From Cupriavidus oxalaticus (lineage in GTDB: Bacteria; Pseudomonadota; Gammaproteobacteria; Burkholderiales; Burkholderiaceae), in contig NZ_CP038635.1 in NCBI RefSeq assembly GCF_004768545.1, positions 248,001 to 312,000 on the forward strand: 64,000 bases of DNA, given 5' to 3'. Numbering within the stretch: position 1 is the first letter of the stretch; the number at the start of each line of letters is the position of its first letter. Below are positions 9,312 through 17,559 of this stretch, in pieces. The notes under the pieces were generated by a model. That model saw only the letters and a list, made by a program, of their open reading frames with translations. It ran no database searches and was not told the DNA's origin. A program made the translations under genes and the position numbers.

Positions 9312-9647
9312 ATGCTGCCTCCGGTTCTTGTTGCCGCCCTGCTGGCGGGCGCGATGTCGCTGCTTGCCGCCCGTTCCGCCATGGCCCATGTCGATGTCGG
9401 CGTGCAGATCGGCGCGCCGGTCTATGTTGCTCCTGCGCCGGTCTACGTGGCGCCGCCGCCGCCGGTGGTCTATGCGCCGCGCTATCACGGCTGGCATGGC
9501 GACCGCTACTGGGACGGGCGCCGCTGGTATGGGCGACATGAGTGGCATGGGCACCGCCATCATCGCCACGGTCATGGCCACCGCCATGGGCACGGCCACG
9601 GCCACGGCCACGGCCACGGTCATGGCCATCACGGCCATCGCCACTGA
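9312..9647 (+). CDS. exported histidine-rich protein with (GH)n tail
   Basis: A 111-residue protein with a clear signal peptide (hydrophobic 2-20, probable cleavage after ARSAMA about residue 25). A Pro/Val/Tyr-rich segment follows (PVYVAPAPVYVAPPPP), then a WHGDRYWDGRRWYGR region, then a tail made almost only of Gly-His and Arg-His pairs from about residue 78 to the end. His-rich tails of this kind usually bind Ni, Zn, Cu or Co; a metal-buffer role in the periplasm is inference. The tail is coded by a near-tandem GGCCAC hexamer repeat, so length may vary between strains. The start has a weak ribosome site; it was chosen because the signal peptide begins there. Confidence 0.75.
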   Translation: MLPPVLVAALLAGAMSLLAARSAMAHVDVGVQIGAPVYVAPAPVYVAPPPPVVYAPRYHGWHGDRYWDGRRWYGRHEWHGHRHHRHGHGHRHGHGHGHGHGHGHGHHGHRH

Positions 9648-9674
9648 GCGCCCGCGGGGGTGAGGTGCCGCCGC

Positions 9675-10097
9675 TCAGCGCAGCAGCACCAGCCGCGGCA
9701 CCGCGTCGGCGCCGCTCCACACCACCGCGTTCTGCCCGTATTTCCCGCCCAGCGAGCGCGCCCCCTCAAGCGACAGGCCCGGCACCAGGAAGCTGGGCTC
9801 GGCCGGCCAGCCGTTGGCGGGATGCTCGCCGGCGGCCTCGATCGCACGCAATCCCATTTGCGCCAAGTCCTGCGCCAGCGCCTGCTGGCGCGCCGCGTTG
9901 GCGTTGTCGTCGCAACGCTGGCTGAAGGGGTTGGCCGCCGTAATGAAGCCGCTGCACGCTACGCCAAGCGCCTGGTGCAGCGTTGCCAGCGGCGCACTGG
10001 CCTGGTCTACCCGCAAGGTCATCGGCGTGCCGCCCAGCACGCGATAGTGCGTTTCGCGATAGGCCTGCAGCGTGGCCGCGTCGATGACCGTGGCCAC
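9675..10097 (-). CDS. DUF3293 family protein
   Basis: A 140-residue protein of the DUF3293 type (TLQAYRETHYRVLGG near the start, FITAANPFSQ near 51-60, PSFLVPGLSLEGARSLGGKYGQNAVVW in the C-terminal half). Function is unknown. The start is a GTG at 10097, 3 bases after the Crp-type gene's stop codon, with a good ribosome site (GGGGAG) inside that gene's 3' end. The tight spacing implies co-transcription and translational coupling with the Crp-type regulator. The frame is open further upstream but overlaps the Crp-type gene. Confidence 0.78.
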   Translation of the reverse strand: MATVIDAATLQAYRETHYRVLGGTPMTLRVDQASAPLATLHQALGVACSGFITAANPFSQRCDDNANAARQQALAQDLAQMGLRAIEAAGEHPANGWPAEPSFLVPGLSLEGARSLGGKYGQNAVVWSGADAVPRLVLLR

Positions 10098-10099
10098 TG

Positions 10100-10768
10100 C
10101 TACTCCCCGTACTGCCGCAACCCGTCCAGGTCCAGCACTTCGATCACGCCGTAGTCCACCCGCACCAGCTTCTGTTGCTCCAGCACCTTGAGCGCCTGGT
10201 TGGCGCGCTGGCGCGAGATGCCGGCGAGCAGGCCGATCTCTTCCTGCGAGATTTCCAGCGTCTTGCCGATGCCAGGGTACAGGTGCTCGTTGAACAGCGA
10301 CGACACCGCGCGCGCCACGCGTGAATCGATATCGAGCGAGCGTTCGTATTCCACCGCGGCGATGAACTGGCCCAGGCGCTCGTTGAGCTGCGTCAACAGG
10401 AAGCGCGTGAACGGCAGGCTGGTGTCCAGCAGCCACTGAAAAGTCTCGAGCGGCAGGAAGGCGATGGTCGAGCGGCGCAGCGCCATCACGTCGTACTTGC
10501 GGATCTCCGACTTGAGCACCGCGCCTTCGCCGAACCAGCCGCCGGTGGGCACGCCGGTAAAGGTCACCGACTTGCCCGAGGGCGAGACCGTGGTGATCTT
10601 GACGATGCCCTCCAGCACGCCCATCCAGTGCTCGGCCCTGTCGCCCTTGTGGCAGACGTAATCGCCCTGGCTGTATTCATGCACGCACATCGCGCGGCGC
10701 ACGCGTTCGCGCTGCTCGGGGCTCAGGTCTGCTGCCCACACGCAGCGGTCGACAAAATCGTTCAGCAT
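10100..10768 (-). CDS. Crp/Fnr family transcriptional regulator
   Basis: A 222-residue regulator: cyclic-nucleotide-binding-like beta roll (about 10-125, containing GDYVCHKGDRAEHWMGVLEG), dimer helix (about 125-150) and a C-terminal winged helix (about 160-222; ISQEEIGLLAGISRQRANQALKVLE is the helix-turn-helix). There is no N-terminal cysteine cluster, so it is unlike Fnr and closer to the Crp side. The ligand cannot be read from sequence. It is divergent from the acyl-CoA ligase/Liv transporter operon across a shared palindrome, which suggests it controls itself and that operon. Confidence 0.9.
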   Translation of the reverse strand: MLNDFVDRCVWAADLSPEQRERVRRAMCVHEYSQGDYVCHKGDRAEHWMGVLEGIVKITTVSPSGKSVTFTGVPTGGWFGEGAVLKSEIRKYDVMALRRSTIAFLPLETFQWLLDTSLPFTRFLLTQLNERLGQFIAAVEYERSLDIDSRVARAVSSLFNEHLYPGIGKTLEISQEEIGLLAGISRQRANQALKVLEQQKLVRVDYGVIEVLDLDGLRQYGE

Positions 10769-10803
10769 GGCCTGCAGAAGCTCCGGTAGGGATTAACCCG
10801 GAA

Positions 10804-10821
10804 TTGTCACCGGCGTGACAA
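10804..10821. promoter_or_regulatory. Crp/Fnr-type operator between divergent genes
   Basis: Inverted repeat TTGTCAC-CGGC-GTGACAA, that is TGTCA-N6-TGACA, the geometry of a Crp/Fnr-family site (compare TGTGA-N6-TCACA for E. coli Crp). It starts 36 bases upstream of the Crp-type gene's ATG and lies 227 bases before the divergent acyl-CoA ligase gene. CCCGG flanks partly extend the symmetry. Binding by the neighbouring regulator is inferred. Confidence 0.65.
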
Positions 10822-11047
10822 CCCGGGTGGTTGGCATGGGCTATCGTACGATCACAACGGAACCGCGGGTGCCAGAGAGGGCACGCCGGGAAGGCAGAAG
10901 GCGCTTCCCCCGGCCCCTCCAGACCAGGCACAGACGGGCTTGATGCGATGCGGCAGATGCCGCCGGGCAAAGCAAGCCAAGTATAACGACCGGACCGGCG
11001 CTTGACACCGGGCGTGGACCCCCACGCCGGAGGGACAGGAGACAGCG

Positions 11048-13006
11048 ATGCAGGAATCGTCGGCGACGACCTTCCCGCGATGGCTGCTGGCACACGCCCA
11101 GCAGCGGCCGGAGCATCCGGCCTATCGCGAGAAGGATCTCGGCATCTGGCAGACATACAGCTGGGCCCAGGCGGCACAGCAGGTGAGGGCGCTGGCATGT
11201 GGTCTGGCCGCGCTCGGATTCAGGCGCGGCATGAACCTGGCGGTGGTGGGCGACAACCGCCCCCGCCTGTACTGGGCCATGACCGCGGCGCAGGCGCTGG
11301 GCGGCGTGCCGGTGCCGCTGTACCAGGACGCCATCGCCAATGAGATGGTGTACGTGCTCAACGATGCGGAGATCGATTTCGCCATCGTCGAGGACCAGGA
11401 GCAGGTCGACAAGCTGCTGGAGGTCGAGGCGCAGCTGGCCGAGTCCGGCCGCACCGTGCGCCATGTCATTTACGAAGACCCGCGCGGCCTGCGCGACTAC
11501 GAGCATCCCTCGCTGATGTCGTACGAGCGGCTGCAGGAGCTGGGCCGCGAATACGACCAGGCGCATCCGGGCTTCTATGACGAAGCGATTGCCGCGGGCC
11601 AGCCTGACGACACCGCGATCATCCTCTACACCTCCGGCACCACCGGCAAGCCCAAGGGCGTGTGCCACTCGCACGCGGGCCTGATCGGCTCGGCGCGCAA
11701 CGGCTGCGCGTTCGACGGCCTGACCGCGAAGGACGACGTGCTGTCGTACCTGCCGATGGCGTGGGTGGGCGACAACCTGTTCTCCTACGCGCAGGCGATG
11801 GTGGCGGGCTTCACGGTAAATTGCCCGGAATCGCGCGAGACCGTGATGACCGACCTGCGCGAGATCGGCCCGACCTATTACTTCGCACCGCCGCGCATCT
11901 ATGAAGGCCTGCTGACGCAGGTGATGATCCGCATGGAAGATGCGGGCTGGATCAAGCGCAAGCTGTTCCACTGGGCCATGGACGTGGCGCGCCGCTGCGG
12001 CGCCGATATCCTCGACGGGCGCCCGGTGTCCGTCATGGAGCGCGCGCGCTATGCGCTGGGCGAAGCGCTGGTCTACGGTCCGCTGCGCAACGTGCTCGGC
12101 ATGAGCCGCATCCGTGTGGGCTATACCGCCGGCGAGGCCATCGGGCCGGACCTGTTCCGCTTCTACCGCTCCATCGGCGTGAACCTGAAGCAGTTCTACG
12201 GCCAGACCGAAACCTGCGCCTACGTCTGCCTGCAGCCCGACGGGCAGGTCAAGTTCGATTCCGTGGGGCCGGCCGCGCCGGGCATGGAGATCCGCATCGC
12301 CGATAACGGCGAGGTGCTGGTGCGCGGCGTGGGCCTGCTCAAGTCCTACTACAAGCGCGACGACGCCACGCGCGAGGCCATCAACGACGAGGGCTACTTC
12401 ATGACCGGCGATGCCGGCGTGATCGACGCCGACGGCCACCTGAAGATCATCGACCGCGCCAAGGACGTGGGCAAGCTGGCCGACGGCGCGATGTTCGCGC
12501 CCAAGTACATCGAGAACAAGCTCAAGTTCTTCCCGTACATCAAGGAAGCCGTGGCCTTCGGCAATGGCCGCGACCAGGTCTGCGCCTTCATCAACATCGA
12601 TTTCGAGGCAGTGGGCAACTGGGCCGAGCGCCGCCACCTGCCGTATGCGGGCTATGTCGACCTGGCCGCGCAGCCGGACGTGATCGAGATGATCGGCGAA
12701 TGCGTGAACCAGGTGAATGCCGACCTTGCCAACGATCCCATGCTGGCCGGCTCGCAGGTCGCGCGCTTCCTGATCCTGCACAAGGAACTGGACCCCGACG
12801 ACGACGAGCTGACGCGCACGCGCAAGGTGCGCCGCGGCTACATCGCCGAGAAATACGGCGTGCTGGTGGATGCGCTCTATGCGGGCAAGTCCGAGCAGTT
12901 CATCGAGACGCGCGTCAAGTTCGAAGACGGGCGCGAGGGCAGCGTGTCGGCCACGCTGAAGCTGGTCGATGCGAAGCGGCTGCCCACGGCGGCGCGCGCG
13001 GCATAA
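11048..13006 (+). CDS. AMP-dependent long-chain acyl-CoA synthetase
   Basis: A 652-residue adenylate-forming enzyme that activates a carboxylic acid to its acyl-CoA through an acyl-adenylate. The phosphate-binding motif YTSGTTGKPKGVCHSH is near residue 196, the A5 region YGQTETCAY near 384, and the A7/A8 motif TGDAGVIDADGHLKIIDRAKD near 455. It belongs to the large FadD15/ACSL-like group with the lid insertion. A strong ribosome site (ACAGGAGACAGCG) precedes it. It heads a string of transporter genes on the same strand, so it probably traps the imported acid as a CoA ester. Confidence 0.9.
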   Translation: MQESSATTFPRWLLAHAQQRPEHPAYREKDLGIWQTYSWAQAAQQVRALACGLAALGFRRGMNLAVVGDNRPRLYWAMTAAQALGGVPVPLYQDAIANEMVYVLNDAEIDFAIVEDQEQVDKLLEVEAQLAESGRTVRHVIYEDPRGLRDYEHPSLMSYERLQELGREYDQAHPGFYDEAIAAGQPDDTAIILYTSGTTGKPKGVCHSHAGLIGSARNGCAFDGLTAKDDVLSYLPMAWVGDNLFSYAQAMVAGFTVNCPESRETVMTDLREIGPTYYFAPPRIYEGLLTQVMIRMEDAGWIKRKLFHWAMDVARRCGADILDGRPVSVMERARYALGEALVYGPLRNVLGMSRIRVGYTAGEAIGPDLFRFYRSIGVNLKQFYGQTETCAYVCLQPDGQVKFDSVGPAAPGMEIRIADNGEVLVRGVGLLKSYYKRDDATREAINDEGYFMTGDAGVIDADGHLKIIDRAKDVGKLADGAMFAPKYIENKLKFFPYIKEAVAFGNGRDQVCAFINIDFEAVGNWAERRHLPYAGYVDLAAQPDVIEMIGECVNQVNADLANDPMLAGSQVARFLILHKELDPDDDELTRTRKVRRGYIAEKYGVLVDALYAGKSEQFIETRVKFEDGREGSVSATLKLVDAKRLPTAARAA

Positions 13007-13029
13007 GAGCATAGGGCGGAGGCATCAAC

Positions 13030-13992
13030 ATGACGCAAGTGGCCTGGCAAGGCGGCGGCAAGCCGGAATGGACCGGCACCGCACGTACCGACGCAAGTGC
13101 GGCCGGCGGCAGCGGCGCGATGGCGCCCGCGGGCCCGCTGTCCCCGGCGGGACTGGCGGACGACAGCGGCGCGCAACCCGGCACGCAGCACGCGCAGCGC
13201 ACCGGCGAGCACGCCCGCACCGGCGGCGAGGTGATCCTGGACCTGCAGCATATCTCGCTGTCGTTCGGCGGCGTGAAGGCGCTGACCGATATCTCGTTCG
13301 ATGTCTGCGAGCACGAGATCCGCGCCATCATCGGCCCCAACGGCGCCGGCAAGAGTTCGATGCTGAACGTGATCAACGGTGTGTACCACCCGCAGCAGGG
13401 GCGCATCGTGTTCCGCGGCGAGGAGCGCAAGCAGATGCACCCGACCGCCGCCGCGCGGCAGGGCATCGCGCGCACGTTCCAGAACATCGCGCTGTTCAAG
13501 GGCATGACGGTGCTGGACAACATCATGACCGGGCGCAACACGCAGTTCCGCACCGGGCTGTTCGCGCATGCGCTGTGGTGGGGGCCGGCACGCAATGAAG
13601 AGATGCGCCACCGCCAGAAGGTGGAGGAGGTGATCGACTTCCTGGAGATCCAGTCGATCCGCAAGACCCCGGTGGGACGCCTGCCGTATGGCCTGCAGAA
13701 GCGCGTGGAGCTGGCGCGCGCGCTGGCCGCCGAGCCGTCGATGCTGCTGCTCGACGAACCGATGGCCGGCATGAACGTGGAAGAGAAGCAGGACATGTGC
13801 CGCTTCATCCTCGATGTGAACCGGCAGTTCGGCACCACCATCGTGCTGATCGAGCACGACATGGGCGTGGTAATGGATATCTCCGACCGCGTGGTGGTGC
13901 TCGACTACGGCAAGAAGATCGGCGACGGCACGCCCGAGGAGGTCAAGGGCAATCCGGACGTGATCAAGGCGTACCTGGGCACATCGCACTGA
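13030..13992 (+). CDS. branched-chain amino acid-type ABC transporter, ATP-binding protein (LivG)
   Basis: A 320-residue ATPase. Walker A GPNGAGKSSM is near residues 115-124, the LivG-type signature LPYGLQKRVELARAL near 217-231, Walker B MLLLDEPMAGM near 238-248, and the switch histidine in LIEHDM. The first 70 residues are odd: a low-complexity Gly/Ala/Thr/Gln extension before the canonical start at about VILDLQHISLSFGG. The frame begins 23 bases after the ligase stop. LivG partners LivF as the heterodimeric motor of HAAT-type importers. Confidence 0.9.
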   Translation: MTQVAWQGGGKPEWTGTARTDASAAGGSGAMAPAGPLSPAGLADDSGAQPGTQHAQRTGEHARTGGEVILDLQHISLSFGGVKALTDISFDVCEHEIRAIIGPNGAGKSSMLNVINGVYHPQQGRIVFRGEERKQMHPTAAARQGIARTFQNIALFKGMTVLDNIMTGRNTQFRTGLFAHALWWGPARNEEMRHRQKVEEVIDFLEIQSIRKTPVGRLPYGLQKRVELARALAAEPSMLLLDEPMAGMNVEEKQDMCRFILDVNRQFGTTIVLIEHDMGVVMDISDRVVVLDYGKKIGDGTPEEVKGNPDVIKAYLGTSH

Positions 13993-14005
13993 GGGGTTTT
14001 CCACC

Positions 14006-14920
14006 ATGACGTTCTTCTTTGAAATCCTGCTTGGCGGCCTGCTGTCCGGCCTGATGTACTCGCTGGTGGCGCTCGGCTTCGTGCTGATCTACAAGGCCTC
14101 GGGCGTGTTCAACTTCGCGCAGGGCGCGATGGTCTACTTTGCCGCGCTGGCGGTGGTGGGGCTGATGGACAAGGGCATGCCGATGTGGGCGGCGGTAATC
14201 GGCGCCTTTGTCGTGATGATCCTGGTCGGCATGAGCACCGAGCGCTTCGTGCTGCGCAAGCTGGTCAACCAGCCGCCGATCACGCTGTTCATGGCGACCA
14301 TCGGGCTGTCGTTCTTCCTGGAAGGGCTGGGGCCGCTCCTGTTCGGCAATGAAGTGCGCCCGATCAACCTGGGCATCGTCGACGAGCCGATCGAATCGAT
14401 CCTGACCACTTTCAACATCGTCATCTCCAAGTTCGACCTCGCGGCAGCCGCCATTGCCGGCCTGCTGGTGGGATCGCTGGCGCTGTTCTTCCAGTACACC
14501 AAGGTCGGCCGCGCGCTGCGCGCGGTGGCGGACGACCACCAGGCCGCGCTGTCGCTGGGCATCCCGCTGCAGAACATCTGGGCGATCGTGTGGGGCGTGG
14601 CCGGCTTCGTCGCGCTGGTGGCGGGCATGCTGTGGGGCTCGCGCAATGGCGTGCAGTTCGCGCTGACGCTGACCGCGCTGAAGGCGCTGCCGGTGCTGAT
14701 CCTGGGTGGCTTCACCTCGGTGCCCGGTGCCATCGTCGGCGGGCTGATCATCGGCGCGTCGGAGAAGCTGGCCGAGATCTACATCCCGCCGGTGTTCCAG
14801 TCGGTGTTCGGCGGCAATTTCGGCGGCATCGAAGGGTGGTTCCCGTATGTCTTTGCCTTGTTGTTCCTGCTGGTGCGGCCCGAAGGGCTGTTCGGCGAGA
14901 AACATATCGACCGCGTCTGA
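14006..14920 (+). CDS. branched-chain amino acid-type ABC transporter permease (LivH)
   Basis: A 304-residue inner-membrane permease with about eight hydrophobic helices and the LivH hallmarks LLSGLMYSLVALGFVLIYKASGVFNFAQGAM at the N-terminus and the EAA-like cytoplasmic loop near residues 168-195 (GRALRAVADDHQAALSLGI). It follows livG by 13 bases. It pairs with the downstream LivM-type subunit to form the channel. The family moves branched amino acids, urea, amides and aromatic or dicarboxylic acids; here the two flanking CoA ligases suggest a carboxylic acid substrate (inference). Confidence 0.92.
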   Translation: MTFFFEILLGGLLSGLMYSLVALGFVLIYKASGVFNFAQGAMVYFAALAVVGLMDKGMPMWAAVIGAFVVMILVGMSTERFVLRKLVNQPPITLFMATIGLSFFLEGLGPLLFGNEVRPINLGIVDEPIESILTTFNIVISKFDLAAAAIAGLLVGSLALFFQYTKVGRALRAVADDHQAALSLGIPLQNIWAIVWGVAGFVALVAGMLWGSRNGVQFALTLTALKALPVLILGGFTSVPGAIVGGLIIGASEKLAEIYIPPVFQSVFGGNFGGIEGWFPYVFALLFLLVRPEGLFGEKHIDRV

Positions 14921-14944
14921 CCGACTTCGCACAGGAGACTTGCC

Positions 14945-16021
14945 ATGTTTTATCGTGAAGCCGGCCAGTTCAAGACCAGCTACGTTGCCGACAGCCAGAT
15001 CTTCCCGATCCGCCAGGACCGCATCGGCTTTGCCGTGCTGATGGCCGTGGCCTTCGTGGCGATCCCGTTCGTTGGATCGGAATACTGGTTCTCGGCCATC
15101 CTGATCCCGTTCCTGATCTTTTCGCTGGCGGCGCTGGGGCTCAATATCCTGACCGGCTATGCCGGGCAGCTGTCGCTCGGCACCGCGGCCTTCATGGCGG
15201 TGGGGGCCTACGCGGCCTACAACTTCCAGTTGCGCATCGAAGGCATTCCGGTGCTGCTGTCGTTCCTGCTGGCCGGGCTGTCGGCGGCGCTGGTGGGCGT
15301 GGCGTTCGGCCTGCCGTCGCTGCGCATCAAGGGGTTCTACCTGGCGGTGGCGACGCTGGCGGCGCAGTTCTTCGTGGTGTGGGCGCTGACCAAGTTCCCC
15401 TGGTTCTCCAACAACAGCTCGTCGGGCGTGATTACGGCGCAGCGGCTGGACCTATTCGGCATCGCCATCGATACGCCGGTGAAGAAGTACCTGTTCGTGC
15501 TAGCCATCGTCACCGTGCTGGCGCTGGTGGCCAAGAACCTGGTGCGCTCGGCGACGGGCCGCGCCTGGATGTCGGTGCGCGACATGGACGTGGCGGCGGA
15601 GGTGATCGGCATCCCGCTGATGCGCACCAAGCTGATGGCGTTCGCGGTCAGCTCGTTCTACTGCGGCGTGGCCGGCGCGCTGTATGCGTTCTGCTACCTG
15701 GGCTCGGTCGAGCCGGACGGCTTCTCGCTGGACCTGTCGTTCCGCGTGCTGTTCATGATCATCATCGGCGGCGTGGGCAGCATCCTGGGCTCGTTCCTGG
15801 GCGCGGCGTTCATCCTGCTGCTGCCGATCTTCCTGGACAACGTGCTGCCGCCGCTGGCGTCGCTGCTGCACCTTCCCTTTACCAACGCCACCGTGTCGCA
15901 CATCCAGCTGATGGTATTCGGCGGGCTGATCATCTTCTTCCTGATCGTGGAGCCGCACGGGCTGGCCCGGCTGTGGCAGATCGCCAAGGAGAAGCTGAGG
16001 CTGTGGCCGTTCCCGCACTGA
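14945..16021 (+). CDS. branched-chain amino acid-type ABC transporter permease (LivM)
   Basis: A 358-residue permease with 8-10 hydrophobic helices. Family landmarks are SLAALGLNILTGYAGQLSLG (about residues 60-79), the EAA loop SATGRAWMSVRDMDVAAEVIGI (about 201-222) and FRVLFMIIIGGVGSILGS (about 267-284). A ribosome site (CAGGAG) precedes the ATG. It is 24 bases downstream of livH and forms the second half of the transmembrane channel. Confidence 0.92.
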   Translation: MFYREAGQFKTSYVADSQIFPIRQDRIGFAVLMAVAFVAIPFVGSEYWFSAILIPFLIFSLAALGLNILTGYAGQLSLGTAAFMAVGAYAAYNFQLRIEGIPVLLSFLLAGLSAALVGVAFGLPSLRIKGFYLAVATLAAQFFVVWALTKFPWFSNNSSSGVITAQRLDLFGIAIDTPVKKYLFVLAIVTVLALVAKNLVRSATGRAWMSVRDMDVAAEVIGIPLMRTKLMAFAVSSFYCGVAGALYAFCYLGSVEPDGFSLDLSFRVLFMIIIGGVGSILGSFLGAAFILLLPIFLDNVLPPLASLLHLPFTNATVSHIQLMVFGGLIIFFLIVEPHGLARLWQIAKEKLRLWPFPH

Positions 16022-16115
16022 CGGAGCGGGGTCTTATTGTCTGAACGCAGGTCCTGAGTGAAGTACTGAAGCCTACGCATAACGAAACGCCCCACCGAGG
16101 GCGAAGGAGACTGTC

Positions 16116-17453
16116 ATGACCAACCTGATCCGTAACGTGCAACGCGCCGCCCTGGTGGTCAGCGCCGCGGCTGCACTGCTGGCGCCGGCGGTGCCGGCAC
16201 TGGCGCAAAGCAACGAGCAGTTCGTCGCGCTGCCGAGCTATCGCGTGGGGCCATATGGCGCCAACGGTCAGTCGTGGTATGGCGGCTTCATCGACTACCT
16301 CAACTACGTCAACCTGAAGGACGGCGGCGTCAACGGCGTCAAGCTGAGCTGGGAAGAGTGCGAGACCGAGTACAACAACGCCAAGGGCGTGGAGTGCTAT
16401 GAACGCCTGAAGGCCAAGAACGCGACCACCAAGGGCACCGCGTACCACGCCATGTCCACCGGCATTTCCTACGCGCTGGTCGACAAGACCGCCGCCGACA
16501 AGGTGCCGCTGGTGATGATGGGCTATGGCCGCACCGACGCCGTGGATGGCTCGGTGTTCCCGTATGCGTTCCCGCTGGTGACCACGTACCAGATGCAGGT
16601 CTCGGCCATCGTCAAGTACCTGGCGAGCAAGAGCGGAGGCTCGCTGGCCGGCAAGAAGATCGTCTACCTGTACCACGACTCGGCCTATGGCAAGGAGCCG
16701 ATCGTGGCGCTGCAGGCCGAGGCCAGGCTCAACAAGTTCAACCTCGTCGAGATCCCGGTGGCGCACCCGGGCAACGAGCAGGGCGCGCAGTGGCTGAAGA
16801 TCCGCCAGGAGAATCCCGACTACGTGATCTTCTGGGGCTGGGGCGTGATGAACCAGACCGCGCTGAAGGCCGCGCAGAAGGTGGGCTTCTCGCGCGAGAA
16901 GATGATCGGCTCGTGGTGGGCGGGCTCCGAGGAAGACACGGTGCCGGCGGGCGATGCCTCCAAGGGCTACATGAGCGCGACCTGGAACGTCGCGGGCAAG
17001 AGCGTGCCGCTGATCAGCGATATCGAGAAGGTCGTGTACGGCGCCGGCAAGGGCAACATGCAGGACAAGAGCAAGATCGGTTCGGTGCTGTACAACCGCG
17101 GCGTTTCCGCGGCGGTGGTGACGGTGGAAGCGGTGCGCGTGGCGCAGGCCAAGTTCGGCAAGGGCAAGCCCATGACCGGCGAGCAGATGCGCTGGGCGTT
17201 CGAGAACCTGAACCTGACCAACGCGCGCCTGCAGCAACTGGGTGCCACCGGCCTGCTGCCCGAGATCAAGACCAGCTGCGAAAACCACGAGGGTTCGGGC
17301 AAGGTGAAGATCCAGCAATGGGACGGCAGCAAGTGGGTGGTGGTGTCGGACTGGATCGAGGGCAACAAGGGACTGATCCACCCGCTGTTCAAGGCCACGG
17401 CGGCGCAGTACGCGAAGGAGAAGGGGATTACGCCGGGGTGCTCGAAGTCTTGA
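16116..17453 (+). CDS. ABC transporter substrate-binding protein (LivK-like)
   Basis: A 445-residue periplasmic protein with a signal peptide (hydrophobic core AALVVSAAAALLAPAVPALA, cleavage near ALAQS about residue 29). The mature part is a type I periplasmic binding protein, with two lobes and the GPYGANGQSWYGGFIDYLNYVNLKDGGVNG segment near the N-terminus that marks the HAAT group. At 445 residues it is longer than LivK/LivJ (about 370) and matches the subgroup found beside FadD/PaaK-like ligases. A strong ribosome site (GAAGGAGACTGTC) precedes the ATG. It supplies substrate specificity; the ligand is not identifiable from sequence. Confidence 0.9.
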   Translation: MTNLIRNVQRAALVVSAAAALLAPAVPALAQSNEQFVALPSYRVGPYGANGQSWYGGFIDYLNYVNLKDGGVNGVKLSWEECETEYNNAKGVECYERLKAKNATTKGTAYHAMSTGISYALVDKTAADKVPLVMMGYGRTDAVDGSVFPYAFPLVTTYQMQVSAIVKYLASKSGGSLAGKKIVYLYHDSAYGKEPIVALQAEARLNKFNLVEIPVAHPGNEQGAQWLKIRQENPDYVIFWGWGVMNQTALKAAQKVGFSREKMIGSWWAGSEEDTVPAGDASKGYMSATWNVAGKSVPLISDIEKVVYGAGKGNMQDKSKIGSVLYNRGVSAAVVTVEAVRVAQAKFGKGKPMTGEQMRWAFENLNLTNARLQQLGATGLLPEIKTSCENHEGSGKVKIQQWDGSKWVVVSDWIEGNKGLIHPLFKATAAQYAKEKGITPGCSKS

Positions 17454-17475
17454 TGTCCCTTTAACCTGAAGGCAT

Positions 17476-17504
17476 GCTCCCCTCTCCCAAAGGGAGAGGG
17501 GAGC
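17476..17504. repeat. CTCCCCTCTCCC-type palindromic intergenic repeat
   Basis: Perfect 13-bp inverted repeat GCTCCCCTCTCCC/GGGAGAGGGGAGC with an AAA loop, between the substrate-binding protein gene and livF. Related palindromes recur in this window near 33688, 33783, 35109 and 58945, so it is a member of a dispersed family rather than a private terminator. In the transcript it forms a very stable hairpin, which could raise substrate-binding-protein mRNA over livF, as REP elements do in other transport operons (inference). Confidence 0.8.
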
Positions 17505-17559
17505 AAGCCGACACGGATGTGAAATCCGGAGCTACCGCAACACCAACCCGAGCCGCACC

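Noticed and set aside
9540..9640. CRISPR-like run of GGCCAC/GGTCAT repeats
   Set aside because: The period is 6 bases with no spacers. It is the coding repeat of the Gly-His tail.
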